From contig CM077158.1 of the NCBI GenBank assembly GCA_039583875.1, positions 118,851,900 to 118,915,899 of the forward strand: 64,000 nucleotides of DNA. Direction: 5' to 3'. The notes beneath the pieces are model-generated. The model did not search any database, was not told the origin of the DNA, and saw only the letters and a program-made list of their open reading frames with translations. This document shows, piece after piece, positions 9,999 to 21,653 of this stretch (position 1 is its first letter; every line of letters starts with the position of its first letter). The stretch is from Platanthera guangdongensis (lineage: Eukaryota > Streptophyta > Magnoliopsida > Asparagales > Orchidaceae). A program made the translations under genes and the position numbers.

Positions 9999-10815
9999 CA
10001 TGTGTCGACACCCAGAAGAAAAGTGTCGACACTTAAGAAGACTTGTGTCGACACCTAGAGAAACAGTGTTGACACTTGGAGTAATTGTGTCGACACCAGG
10101 AATGCAGAGTCGACACCAGAAGGAAAGTGTCGACACATACAGGCTATGTCAACACACAATGAAGAAATGTCCAGAGTAGCTGTGTCGACACTTAGAAGCA
10201 GTGTCGACACCCAGTGGAACTTTGTCGACATCAAAAGTGTCGACACTTGGAGGCTGTGTCGACACTCAGCAAACATCAACAAAGTTCAAGTACAAGTGTC
10301 GACACTAGGAGGCTGTGTTGACACTCAGCAAAACATCAACAAAGTTCAAGTACAAGTGTCGACACTAGGAGGCTGTGTTGTCACTCAGAAAATTTCAACA
10401 GAGTCTAAGTACAAGTGTCGACACAAAGGAGCTGTGTCGACACTCAGCCAAAGTCTCAACACATGAAAAATGTGTCGACACAAATGAGATGTGTCGACAC
10501 TAAGCAAAAGTTTCAACACAGAAGGCATGTGTCGACCACAAGGAGATGTGTCGACACTTAGCAAGTATCAACACAAGAAGATGTGTCGACACAAAGGAGT
10601 TGTGTCGACACTTACAAGAAATAAACTAAGTGTCAAAGAAGAAGGACTTCTGTCAACACACAGGATCAGTGTCGACACATGTTGAAGAAGCAGTGTCGAG
10701 AAGCAGATTCTACAACACAAGGAGTTATGTCGACACCATGAAGGCTAGTGTCGACACTTAGTCTACTTGTGTCGACACTTAGTCTATCAGTGTCGACACT
10801 TAAAGACTGACTGTC
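9999..10815 (+). repeat. GTGTCGACAC palindrome array (C LTR)
   Basis: Roughly 20 perfect copies of the 10-base palindrome GTGTCGACAC occur in about 800 bp, spaced some 20-60 bases apart. Several more copies have one change, most often GTGTTGACAC or GTCAACAC, as expected from deamination of a methylated CpG. The spacers are not conserved copies of one unit except in part (10280-10400), so this is an array of sites rather than a simple satellite. Confidence 0.92.
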
Positions 10816-10956
10816 TCGACACTTTCAGACAGTTATAGAAAATTCAAGAAGTGAATGGATGACTTGACAGCTGCCATTCCAGCCGGTCTACTACAACTGT
10901 CAGAGCTGTTAGAAAGTTGTTAGAAACCGGAATAGCTGGTCACCATGAAGAAAGTC

Positions 10957-10964
10957 TATATAAA
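10957..10964 (+). promoter_or_regulatory. TATA box of C LTR
   Basis: TATATAAA lies about 140 bp downstream of the last palindrome. The J LTR has a matching reversed TATA-like site near 53213. Confidence 0.6.
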
Positions 10965-11750
10965 GGCTTATACCTTCAACAGATAAGAGAGAGTTAGAGA
11001 AGCAATTCATTGAAGAACAACACAACTAGAAGAAGACCTTCAAGTGAAGATCTAAGAAGTTGGAGAGGGAGCTCCTTCCAAGAAGACAGCTGTTGAACCA
11101 GGCTGTGAAGAAAGTTTCAGATTGAATTATGATTCTTAAGTTAGCAGTGATTGAAGATCAGCTGCATAGAGTCTCAACCCTACTGTGTTCTAAATTCAAG
11201 AAGCTTTGAAGGAAGCCAAAGGAGGTTGATCTCAGCAAAGTTCTTCCAAGGACTCATCAAGAAACCAGCCAACTCTTCTATCTCATTCTGATTTGTGGTT
11301 ATATACATTGTAATTTTAATTTCTTGTAGGATCCTTAGGGATCTGAGTTGTAAGCCTGAAATTATAATGGCTGAGTGGTAGGGCCTGTGTGCCTGAGTGT
11401 AGGAGATACTTTTCTCTGAGTGTAGGCCTTGTTGAAGGCTGAGTGTAGGTCTTTGTGAAGACTGAGTGGTAGGGCTGTGTGCCTTAGTTGTAGTAGTGGG
11501 ATCACTCTGAGCTGTAGGAACCTATTTGGGGTTCTGAGTGTAAGATCTGAGGATCTGAGGAATAGTGGAGAAGTTGGGCCGAATCTAGTACACTACTAGA
11601 TAGGCGAAGGGGAAAGTGGATGTACCCAGACCTTGGGGAACCACTATAAAACTGTGTGTACTATGTGTGTGTGATTGATTCTGTGTATGCTGTGTTAAAG
11701 TTCTGTGAATTCTGTGATTAATTCTGCCTAAGAGTTTAAAAAGATAAGGT

Positions 11751-11776
11751 CACCTATTCACCCCCCCCTCTAGGTG
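11751..11776 (+). other. U5 hairpin with poly-C loop (C LTR)
   Basis: Arms CACCTA (11751-11756) and TAGGTG (11771-11776) enclose a TTCA plus C-run loop, about 20 bases before the LTR end. Confidence 0.65.
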
Positions 11777-11796
11777 TTTAGGTACAATTTCTTTCA

Positions 11797-12752
11797 GCTT
11801 ACTATTCGTTTATTAATTGGAGATCGATAGATTTAGATATCTGGGGTTAAGTTTTAAAAATTTTCGCATGCTTTTTTATTTATATAAGGTAGCTGTTTTC
11901 AGCACTACTTCTAACTTATCTAAATAGTTGCATATTTATTTTGTTAGAAATAACAATCTTAGATTTCAAGTTATGATAACTCCAAGCTTTTTTTTTGAAA
12001 TTTAGGAATGTTTAATTTATAAAGGTTTCTCTCAAAAGTTTTTTTATTAAACCTAGTTTTATTTTTGAAAAAACCCTATCATTTTTTTTTCATGTCGTAC
12101 TTGACATTATTTCGATCTTAAAAGATCCTATGTCAATGGGAATAAGATTTCGTTCCGTAAACATAGGCATCCAATATTTGAAAAGATTATATGTTATGGA
12201 GTAAGAGGATAAAATTCATTACTCCTACACATATACATTGGGTTAATTTGATGAAGTTGAAAAAAAAACATATTAGGAAAATAAAATTTCATTTTCCTAA
12301 TAATCCAAAAAGAAAAAAAATGGAGGTTCGAGCGAAAAAATATACCCTCTCCTCTAAATCAAAGCACTATTCATAAACCAACACCCCCTCTGCCAAATTC
12401 AAAAGATTCTAGATTTAAGTTTAAAATCTTTTTGAGAGCATAATTTGTAAATTAAATTATTTCATTTAATGCTTATAAGCTACAGTTTCATATTCCAATC
12501 TATTTTTGTTAGCATAACAAATAAAAGTTTTTGATATCTATTCGATCATATCAGAAATTTTCAGCTGAAACACTTCCTTTATTTAAAATTTTGGCATAAT
12601 TTAGGATTTAACTCTAAAACCCCGGATAATTATTTAGATCTTTCTTTTGATTAATTCAAGCTATAGCTAAACTTAGGATTTCTTTAATTCATTATAAGTT
12701 TATCTCCAACTTTTCTCTGGAATAGCAAAATGTTAAGTATGGGGGTATTTGG
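11797..12752 (+). mobile_element. 3' internal end of Athila-type element M (noncoding)
   Basis: AT-rich sequence without a convincing ORF. It ends in GTATGGGGGTATTT, a polypurine tract of the Athila style (compare ACTATGGGGGTG near 63980 in D), directly before an LTR. C is inserted at its left edge, so the coding part of M lies outside the window. Confidence 0.65.
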
Positions 12753-12929
12753 TGAGTTGTAAATATACCTATTTTGATGTACATTAAATAAATCGTTTAA
12801 CTTTATTTTTGTTATTTTTGTTTAAATTTCTTTAATAAAATGCTCCTTTTATTGTAAATATTTTGCTAACTTAACATATTTTTTTTCAGAAAAAATACAA
12901 AATATCTGCCAAAAACAGTAATGTCACCC

Positions 12930-13204
12930 CCTGTGTCATTACTGGCCACGCCCGTGACCTGGGCGTGACACGGCAAAATCCAGCAAAACGAACAATTTTG
13001 AAGAAATCGCTTGATACGCCCGGTCACACGCCCGTGATATGACCCGTGTCCAGCGCTCGACGATTTCCGCTCGACGATGTTCGCGCTCACCGATTTCCGC
13101 TCGACGATCGTCGAACACCCATCACGCCCGTGATCTGGGGCATGACCACTTCAGCAAGCTCGACGATTTGCGCGCTCGACGATACTCCGCTCGACGATTG
13201 TCTG
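12930..13204 (+). repeat. CACGCCC / TCGACGA array in M LTR, left part
   Basis: Mixed array of CACGCCCGTGACC...GGGCGTGAC inverted pairs and CTCGACGAT sites. Element B was inserted inside it, and the array resumes at 25482. Confidence 0.8.
13200..13204. repeat. Target-site duplication of B, left copy (GTCTG)
   Basis: GTCTG immediately before the B LTR is repeated exactly at 25477-25481 immediately after it. Confidence 0.95.
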
Positions 13205-14883
13205 TGAAAGTGCAAGATATATCTGATATACTCTAGAGGGGGGTGAATAGAGTATGTGGTGCTTAAAAACTTTTTACAACAGTTGTTGTAATCTGAGTGA
13301 ACAGGGAAGCAAATAGTAAATCTAATCACAGAAACTATCTAATCACAGAGCAACCTAGTCACAAAACAATCACAGCCAGAAACAAAAATAAAGACAAGCA
13401 ACCAGAAGACAGAAGGAGCTATAGTGGTTCCCCTAAACTTGGGTACATCCACTCTTCTACCACCCTAGGTAGGAATCCACTGCAGGATGAGTTGATCAGG
13501 TGTCCTGGGCACCAATGAGCTTTTGGTAAGGTGCTCAAAAACCAAACCAGATTTTTTGATCAAGTGTGTTGCCACCAATGAGCTTTTGATAAGGTGCTCA
13601 AAAACCAAACACAAACCTTTGAAGGGAGTTTGAAAAACCCTTTACAGAGGTGGGGATGAGAGAGTGATGGAAGTCTTCTCTTTCTCAAAGCAGCTGAGAA
13701 AACTATGTGGATTCAGTGATGTTGTCAAAGGTCCCCCTGAGATCTGTAGTTGTTCAGGAAATGAAGCTTTGCAGTAGGGTGATAGGCCTTCAGAAATTGA
13801 TCTCCAGCAAATGATGATTTCAGCAATAGCTAAAATGTGAGGTGTCTGGAGTATTGACTGTTGATGGCCTTGAACACTTGAATCCAAAGAGATCTAAAGA
13901 TTTCAGATGGTTGATCTCTTTTAGTGATGGTGTTCTTGTATGAATTCTTTTAGACAGAGAATATTTACAACTCTTTTTCTTCCTCTTGTTGGTTATGGTT
14001 GTGAGAGTTGTGGCAGAAGAAGATATGCAGAGAATGAATATTGCAGAATGTGTGTCTCTCTCTTGTTCTTCTTCCTTGTGCACTCTCTTCTTATCAGGAA
14101 TTCAAAAATCTTATCTTTTATTCCTTTGTTCTGAATAGAAATGATCATCTGTCCAGAATAGCCGTTAGCCTGTCATTAATTACATCCTTAATTGCTTTTG
14201 TCTTCTAGGGGAAAGTCCAATGAAACATTCCTTGATAATCCCTTGAAACTTGCTCCAGAATAAATGAAAACGGCTACAAGATCTTCTGAATTAATTACTG
14301 ACAATAACTTCTTAACTGTCTGAATTTTGAATCTTGAAAATCATTTAACTCTTCAGAAAAATGTCGAACTGAGCTCCACTATCGTCGAACTGAGCTCAGC
14401 GATTTGGACTTAGGCAGCAACAGAGATCGTCGATCTGAGCTCAACTATCGTCGAACTGAGCTCAGCGATTTGGACTTAGACAGCAACAGAGATCGTCGAT
14501 CTGAGCTCAACTATCGTCGAAATGAGCTCAGAGATAGAGAATCAATACTGGAGTAAAGATCGTCGAGCTGAGCTCGAAGATCGTCGAATAGAGTTCGACG
14601 ATTTGTTGAAGTTGAGCTCATTGATCGTCGAATGGAGTTCGACGATCCGTCGAAGTTGAGCTAAACGATCGTCGATTGGAGTTCAACGATTCGTCGAACT
14701 GAGCTCGACGAAATGACTTAGTCTCCAAACTGAAAAACCTTGGTCTTGAGGGCAGCTTACAAAGCTAACTACTAACCCTTAGACTCAATTCTAATTGACC
14801 TTTAGAACTATAAAATGAGGTCAAAAACAGGTTTCTAAAGACATAGTGATCCTGACCCAAATTAGTAATAGGGTGTTCCAACA
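13205..14883 (-). repeat. 3' LTR of element B
   Basis: On the plus strand it runs from TGAAAGTGCAAG to GTTCCAACA, 1679 bp. It pairs with 23800-25476. A C-tract hairpin (G-tract on the plus strand) lies at 13226-13257. The inverted-repeat array lies near the far end, which is the U3 end. Confidence 0.95.
14360..14715 (-). repeat. TCGTCGA / TCGACGA array in B 3' LTR
   Basis: About 15 half sites. The best hairpin has arms GATCGTCGAA (14623-14632) and TTCGACGATC (14638-14647) around TGGAG. Part of it is a larger tandem unit of about 80 bases at 14400-14520. Confidence 0.9.
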
Positions 14884-15200
14884 ATCTCCCCCTATTTGGA
14901 TTAGGATTACTATTTACAGAAATTGGAGAAATTAAAAACAACATATAAAGCGACAATATAACAAACAACAACATTGCAGAATCACAGATATAATATCTCA
15001 CACAGATCAGAAAACAGAATAATTGTCACCTTACAGAATTACTCTTTCTCCTTGCTCTTTATAAGTTTAATTTCTCTATTTGGATTAAGAGCTTCCTTCT
15101 TTGATCTTCTGTCATCAGCTGCACCTAGAGATGTTTATTGTTTAGGCCTTGGTACCACAACTTCAGGGTGCAACTCCATGTATCTTTCAGAATCAAAAAA
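14884..15200 (-). other. Polypurine tract and spacer of B
   Basis: Read on the minus strand, CCAAATAGGGGGAGAT abuts the 3' LTR. The remaining bases are AT-rich with no clear gene. Confidence 0.7.
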
Positions 15201-18018
15201 ACTTGCTGGAGGCATATCTTTCAAGTTCCTCCTTTCTTTGTTCTGACAAGGTAGTAATGCTGGAGGTGTCCTTGCCTTGCTCTTTGGCTTTCTTAATCTG
15301 ATCCAAGGCAGCTAATTCCTTCATTCTAGCAGTCCATGCAGTGGGATTATTCTCTGGATCCTCAAAAGGCACTAGAGGCTCATATCTGTTGGAAGGATTA
15401 TCTGGAGGAGCTCTGGATGAGACTAATTCTTTCAGTTTGTAGGGAAAAGGACCTGAAGTAGTATCAGAAGAGCCTAGTCCTTCCCTTGAGTATGGGTGCT
15501 GCCTGGAGTAACCTTTTCAATACACTTGAAGTTCTCTTTGGTTACCTCTATAATTTCCTCTCCTATATTGAGAGCCTCTGGATTGGTTTCCCCTATATTG
15601 AGATCTTCCATGAGGCTGATAGGGGTTTTGACTTCTAGCAGAAGGATGAACAGCAGAGCTACCACCTGCACCTGCATCAGGAGGAGGAGGTGGAGGAGGA
15701 TGATGGAACTAAGAGGAACCTTTCTCATATTTCCTCTTCTTCTTCATAGCCTTTAATTGATTCTGGGAATATTTCATCCAGTGTTCGGTTATAGGGCAGT
15801 CATGAAGAATGTAGTAAGGAATATCATTGGTATCTTTTACTTTAGCTGGTGGAACTCTTTTCATAGCTTTGCTTCTTGTTTTTCTTTTCCTTACTATAGT
15901 AGCTGAGGAATCATCAGAATCAGTTCTTAACTGATCACTTTCAGAGCTTTGTTCATCATATAAAGCATTAATCCTTTTCAGATAGTCTTTTTGAAGTTGG
16001 GTTGGAGCAAATGAAACAGTAGTGACAGCAATTGTAGCAGTAGCAACAGTAGTAGCAGAAATAGCAGTGACAGAAGTTGTAGCAGCAGCAGTAGTAATAG
16101 CAGCAACTAGGGCAGCAACAGATACAGAGATAACAGTTTCAGAAACACTACTTTCAGATACAATAGTTTCAGCATCAGCAATAATAGCAGTAATAACATC
16201 AGCAATAACAGTAGGCTCAAAATCAAATGCCTCTGTCTGCATATCCTCAGAAACTGAAACATCAGCAGCATCAGAACAAACAGAAACAACAACATTTGCA
16301 GCAGCATAAACTGAATTTACAAAGGAATGTATAACACTAGTGTCACAACTTGAAAAGGGCACAATGGCCTTGAAGAGGTCTTCAGATGGCTGGACTGCAG
16401 TGCTTACTGGAAGACAGCTGAAATATATTGAATCAAAATCTGATAATAAGGACCTGACGTCCACTGAGAAGACTGCAACTTGTGGTGTTGAGGCTGGAGC
16501 TTAAACTGAGGTAACAGCAGCTGCAGGCAATCTTACACCTTCATGAGGCATCTCCCCCTGCCTAAATTCAGTCAAGACTGGATCAAGGAACCCAGATGAA
16601 GGGATTGCCTGAGGAATGAGAAAATATAGCCTGACAGAAAGGTCTGTAACTGACTTTAGGAGTGGAGCCATGGAGGTCTCCAATAGAAGTGATAGCCTGA
16701 GAGCTATCAGCTCATAAAGTCTGTCAGCTAAGGCTGGAAGATCTACATGCTCAACAGAGATGTGAGCAGAGGTAGAGACTGTAGGTGGAGCAACTGGTGA
16801 TGTTGGTGGAGAGCTGGTGTGTGGGGGAAAGGAAGGTTGAGGTGTGGGGATTGTGGAAATTGAAGATAGTGGTATGGAGATAGAAGGTGTGAAGGAGGGT
16901 TGATCAATGATTTCTTGCAGAAGTTGTTGGTATGATGTGGATGAAGAGGGTGGATCAGGAGGGGATGAAGGTGAGTCATCCATGAAGGATTCATCTAGAA
17001 GATTGAATGATGGAAGGTTAGATGTTGTGTCAAGATCTGGTTGAGTGAAGTGATGTAGATGGTGGAATGGTTCTTCTGTGAGAGTAGGGATTGGAGATGG
17101 AATTGAAGTAGGAGATGGGCTGGAAATAATGATGGTCGATGAAATTTGAATGGTGGAGGTGACTGGTGGAGATGAAATAAGAGGTGGAGAAGGAGGAGAA
17201 GCAGCAGGCAAGTCTTTTGCAGGGGCAGAGACTTGAGGGGAAGAGACTGTTACAGTCCTTGTGCCTGAAGTAGTGCTTGCAGAGGGCCTGCTGGGCTTCA
17301 CTATCTGTCTGTCCCACTTGCCAAAGAGGGCACAGGAGAGCCTCTTAGAGGCATTGATATGCATCCCATTTGATACAAGCAGGGCAGGGCATCTGTTTTG
17401 GAGAAACAGCCCTAGTATCCTTCCATAATTTACAAAATTCTTATTGATCTTCTTCTTAATCAGATCAAAGAAGATCTCTCCCCAGTTTAACTATTTCTTA
17501 TCCACTAAAGCACCCATCAAGCACAACTGATACCTGGAGATGGTATCATGGGCTGAATGCTTGGCTAATAAAACCTTTCCCACTACATCAGCTAAAAACC
17601 TGTATTCAATAGCTAAGTTCTTTTTCAGTAGCTTGCTAGGGTTTGCATTAGAATGACCCATTCTACCAAGTAAATCAGAAAATGCTTCTCCTGACAACTC
17701 AGCAGAATCCTCTCCAGAATTCAATCCAAAAATCTCTGTCAGAATAGTAGAAGTCAGAGGGACCTGGGTTCCAGAAATTGAACCAACCACTGTATTTTGG
17801 TCCTGGTTGTGGGCAGTATAGACCCACTCCTTGATCTCATCAACAGCCAATTTGATTCTTGTGGACATGATAGTAACAAGCTTTTGTTCCTTGAACAGTT
17901 CCAGAATGTCTTGGAAGATTTGATCACTGGTGCTGAAAGACTCCATGTCTATATCAAATCCTGCATCAAACTTCATTGCGGCTAGAACGGAAACTGAGAC
18001 GGCCATTGTTACCTGCAA
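15201..18018 (-). pseudogene. Post-pol ORF of SIRE element B, broken
   Basis: One long frame from the ATG at 18018 runs to about 15709 with in-frame stops at 17491-17493 and 16501-16503. It seems to continue in another frame to about 15200 after a shift near 15650. Residues 1-175 look like a folded domain (SGTQVPLTSTILTEIFGL, then an Arg-Phe-Leu helix region), resembling in style the plant transposon protein family often found behind gag-pol (inference). The middle is very rich in Pro and Ser. It is followed by an Ala/Val/Thr low-complexity run at about 16020-16310, from GCA/ACA/GTA-like codons. The C-terminal part is acidic and then Lys-rich. I see no signal peptide or clear membrane segment, so an envelope role is not supported. 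Confidence 0.6.
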
Positions 18019-18503
18019 AAATTAACAAACAAATGACCAAGTGTAGAGAAGTTTGGAGGGAAAGAGAATTTTTGCATAGAGAATAAAGGCGCAAAGAGAG
18101 AACGACGACCGAAAAATGAATTTTATATTAGGGTTCGACGCAGAAAAGGAAAGATCGTTGAACTCAGTTCGAAGATCGGGGGTTCTAAAGGAATCTGAAG
18201 GGTCTTCAATATCGTCGATCTCCGTTTGACGATATTGGAGAGCATCGAACTCCGTTCGACGATAGTTCAGAAAGCAAAATCGTCGACCGTCATTCGACGA
18301 TCGCTGACCTGAAAGAAAGTTGAACACTATCTGAGAAGCGCTGAACTCAGGTCGACGATTTCTAAAAGCGTCGATCTCCGTTCGACGATCTGGGGGAAAA
18401 TCATCAAGCGCAGTTTAGAGACCAGAAATACACTCTAGATACTAGAAAAATCAAGATGTTTGCCTAGTCTTGGTCAATTTTTAGAGTTTCAAAATCTTGG
18501 ACA
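18019..18503 (-). other. Spacer between pol and post-pol ORF of B, with array
   Basis: Noncoding. 18150-18400 holds a third copy of the family array: TCGTCGATCTCCG, TTCGACGAT, TCGTCGACC and so on, in inverted pairs. It lies just upstream of the ATG of the post-pol ORF, where a subgenomic promoter or leader would be expected. Confidence 0.7.
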
Positions 18504-21500
18504 TTATTTTAGACTTCCTCCATCTAACATTCCTAACTGATTTAGGAAGAAGGTGTGTTTCTTTTCATCCAAGATCTTGGTGAAAATATCTCCCATTTGC
18601 AAATCAGTTGGGATATATTGAAGTTTAATTTTATTCTTCTCAACATTATCCCTTAAGAAGTGATGCCTAATTTCTATGTGTTTTGTCCTACTATGGAGGA
18701 CTGGATTTTGAGCTATAGAAATAGCACTAGTATTATCACAAAAGATTTTAGACTTCTCTAAGTTGTAGACATAATCTAGGATTTGGTTTTGAATCCACAA
18801 TATTTATGAACAACAACTACCTGCAGCCATATATTCAGCTTCAGCAGTTGAAGTTGACACAGATATTTGTTTCTTGCAAAACCAAGAGACAAGTCTGTCA
18901 CCAAGAAACTGACAAGTTCCACTGGTGCTTTTCCTGTCAATTCTGCATCCAACATAATCAGCATCAGAAAATCCAGTTAAGTCAAATGCTGAATCTTTTG
19001 GATACCAGAGATCTAGATTTGGACAACTTTTAACATACCTGAGAATCCTTTTACCTAATGTTAGGTGTGACTCTCTAGGGCTCACTTAGAATCTAGCACA
19101 TATGCATGTAGCAAACATTATGTCAGGTCTAGTAGCTGTAAGGTACAGTAAAGAGTCAATCATTACTCCATATGTTGTCTGATCAACAGGTTTCCCATGT
19201 TCATCAGCATCCAATACAACATTAGTAGGCATAGATGTTTTCATACAAGATGCTTCAGACATACCAAATTTCTTAACCAATTCTTTTGCATACTTGGTTT
19301 GAGAAATGAATATGCCTTCAGCATGTTGTTTGACTTGCAATCCTAGAAAGAAGGATAGCTCACCCATGCTACTCATTTCAAATTTAGAATGCATTAGGTT
19401 GGAGAATTGACAGGAAAAGCACCAATTTGAATCAGTAGAGCCAAAAATAATATCATCCACATAAATCTGTACTAGTAGGGTATGGGACTTATGTGTTCTA
19501 ATAAAAAGAGTTTGGTCTACTCTACCCCTTATAAAATCATTTTTCAGGAGAAAGCATGCTAGGGTCTCATACCATGCTCCAGGAGCTTGCTTGAGACCAT
19601 ATAATGCTTTGTTCAACTTAAAAACATAATCAGGATGGGTTGGAGAGATACAACCTGGAGGTTGTCTGACATAGACTTCTTCTTTGATGTCTCCATTGAG
19701 AAAGGCACTCTTTACCTCCATCTGGTATACTTTGAAACCCTTGTGTGCAGCATATGCTAAGAAGATTCTAATGGCTTCCAATCTTGCAACTGGTGCAAAA
19801 GTCTGTTATAATCTATGCCTTCTTCTTGAGAGTATCCTTGAGCAACTAGCCTTGCCTTGTTCCTTACAATAACTCCTTGATCATCCAATTTGTTTCTGAA
19901 CACCCACTTTGTTCCAACAATGGAGTGATCCTTAGGCTTTGGTACTAGTTTCCAAACTTTGTTCCTTTCAAATTGATGCAACTCTTCTTGCATTGCAATG
20001 ATCCAGTGTGGATCTTGCTCTACATCTTGAATGGATTGAGCTTCAATTTGAGATAGGAAGCAAGTGTGCAACAGGTTTTGGTTGACCTGATTTTTGGTTT
20101 GCACACCAGCTGAGATGTCTCCAATTACTTGGGAAATTGGATGGTCTCTTGATGTTACTAAATCAACAGAGGGTGTTGATTGTTCACCAACCTGTGTTGT
20201 TGTTTCCTCTTGTGGTACAACAACTGGCTCTTCAAGTTGTTTCTCTTCAATATGTTGAATGCTTTCTTCATCTTCACTGCTTTCCTCTTTTTGAGTAATC
20301 TGTAACCTATTCAAATCTTTAGCGAGAGAATGTACCTGCAAAGGTTCTATGGTAGAAGTATTCTTCTCCTTGAAAGACATGTTAGATTCATCAAATGATA
20401 TGTGAACAGATTCCTCAATTTTAAGAGATGATTTATTATATACCATATAAGCCTTACTGATCATGGAGTATACCAGAAACACTCCTTCATCAGCTTTAGC
20501 TTGAAATTTTGCTAAATATCTCCTGTCATTATTATGAATATAACAAATACAACCAAAAATTCTAAAATAATCAACTTTAGGTTTCTTCCCTTTGAGTAAT
20601 TCATAGGGAGTCTTGCCCTTTAGATTATGTATTAAACTTTTGTTCAGCACATAGTTGGAGGTGTTCACTGCCTCTGCCCAAAAAGATAGAGGAAGGTGAG
20701 CATCTGACAACAATGTAGTGGCAGATTCAATAAGGGTTCTATTTTTCCTTTCAGCTACCCCATTTTGTTGAGGAGTTCTAGGAGCTGAGAAAGTATGTCT
20801 GATCCCTTCACTCTGACAGAACTCTTGCATAAGAAGAGAATCAAACTTTGTCCCATGATCACTTCTGATCAGGGCAATGTGAGTATTGAACTCTGTCAAA
20901 CACTTAAAGTTATCAGACTTCTTCCTCAGAAAGAACACCCATGTAAATCTAGAGAAGTCATCTACAACTACTAAAGTGTAAGATTTCCCTCCTAAGCTTT
21001 GTACTGTAATGGGTCCAAAAAGATCCATGTATAACATATACAAAATCCTAGGTGAATCACTCTTATTAAGTGACTTGAAACTATTTTTAGTTTTCTTGCC
21101 TAATTGACAAGCCATGCAGAGTCCTTCCTTCTTGTAGGGGCCAGAAGGTATTCCTCTAACAAGGTTGTCCTTGGATAGCCTAGCAATGGTTCTAAGGTTT
21201 AAATGTCTTAGTCTCTTATGCCATAGAACATTAGGTCTACTAACAGAATTAAACAGGCAAATATCTACTTCTGTAGAAAGAAAATCTACTAAATAGATGT
21301 TACCTTTCCTTTTACCTGTCAACACAGTTGTGTTGTCCTCTGACTTGATCTTGCATAAGGCTTTGCTGAAAGTCACCTGGTAGCCTTCATCACATAACTG
21401 ACTGATACTGATCAAGTTGTGCTTCAGTCCTTCCACATAGGCTACCTTCTTGAATGTGACTGTGCCAATTTGAACTGCACAATATTCTTTTGTCAGTCCA

Positions 21501-21637
21501 AAGTTTGAATCACCAAATATGACTTTGGGTCCAAGCTTGGCTTTAAAGGATGTGAGGTTGTCCCTATTTCCTGTCATATGCTTAGAGTACCCACTATCCA
21601 AATACCATTGTTGGTTTGATGTTGGATAGGTCTTCAC
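18504..21637 (-). pseudogene. pol: Pol of SIRE element B (PR-IN-RT-RH), broken
   Basis: Same family and order as the intact pol at 3779-6946. The protease motif is WYLDSGYSKHMTG near the start. Integrase follows with MDLFGP, RSDHGTKFDS and NGVAERKN, then RT with [11 protein letters not shown], and RNase H with GFSDADYVG and TKHIEIRHHF. Breaks are a one-base loss near 19803, after EEGIDYN, and in-frame TAA at 19086-19088 and 18804-18806, both where relatives have a Gln codon. Just after YVDD, at 19403-19424, a 22-base patch is a reversed copy of RNase H sequence from 18923-18944. It replaces about 16 native bases and keeps the frame. Confidence 0.92.
19403..19424. repeat. 22-bp inverted patch copied from RNase H into RT
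   Basis: The plus strand here equals the reverse complement of 18923-18944. In the latter place the sequence is native, coding DRKSTS on the minus strand. In RT it yields WCFSCQF, absent from the related pol at 3779-6946. Confidence 0.8.
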
Positions 21638-21653
21638 CTACACATAAAATAAT

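Larger units (their letters stand above)
8942..11796 (+). mobile_element. SIRE-type copia element C, 3' end only
   Basis: It holds the end of the post-pol ORF, a spacer, a polypurine tract and the 3' LTR. Homology to J, in the opposite orientation, covers the ORF, the polypurine tract and the LTR. The 5' part is cut off by E at 8942. On the right it joins AT-rich Athila-type internal sequence, with first flanking bases GCTTA; the left copy of the target duplication is not in the window. Confidence 0.8.
9857..11796 (+). repeat. 3' LTR of element C
   Basis: It starts TGTTGGGTATATTGG and ends AATTTCTTTCA, 1940 bp. The J LTR (44829-45153 and 52677-54373, reversed) is homologous from end to end. 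It carries the GTGTCGACAC array, a TATA box, GAGTGTAGG-type simple repeats at about 11340-11530, and a C-tract hairpin near the end. Confidence 0.9.
12753..13204 (+). repeat. LTR of element M, left part
   Basis: It starts TGAGTTGTAAATATACC, homologous to the D LTR start (TGATGTATTGTAAATATACG). It carries CACGCCCGTGA and TCGACGAT motifs. It is interrupted by B at 13205. Confidence 0.8.

Noticed and set aside
9999..10815. GTGTCGACAC array as a CRISPR-like or satellite array
   Set aside because: Plant DNA, repeat core of only 10 bp, irregular spacing, inside a well-bounded LTR with a second copy in J.
16022..16309. Ala/Thr/Val-rich ORF on the plus strand
   Set aside because: It mirrors the low-complexity part of the B post-pol ORF on the other strand.
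15201..18018. Envelope gene (retrovirus-like) in B
   Set aside because: Position fits the env-like label, but I see no signal peptide, membrane span or cleavage site.
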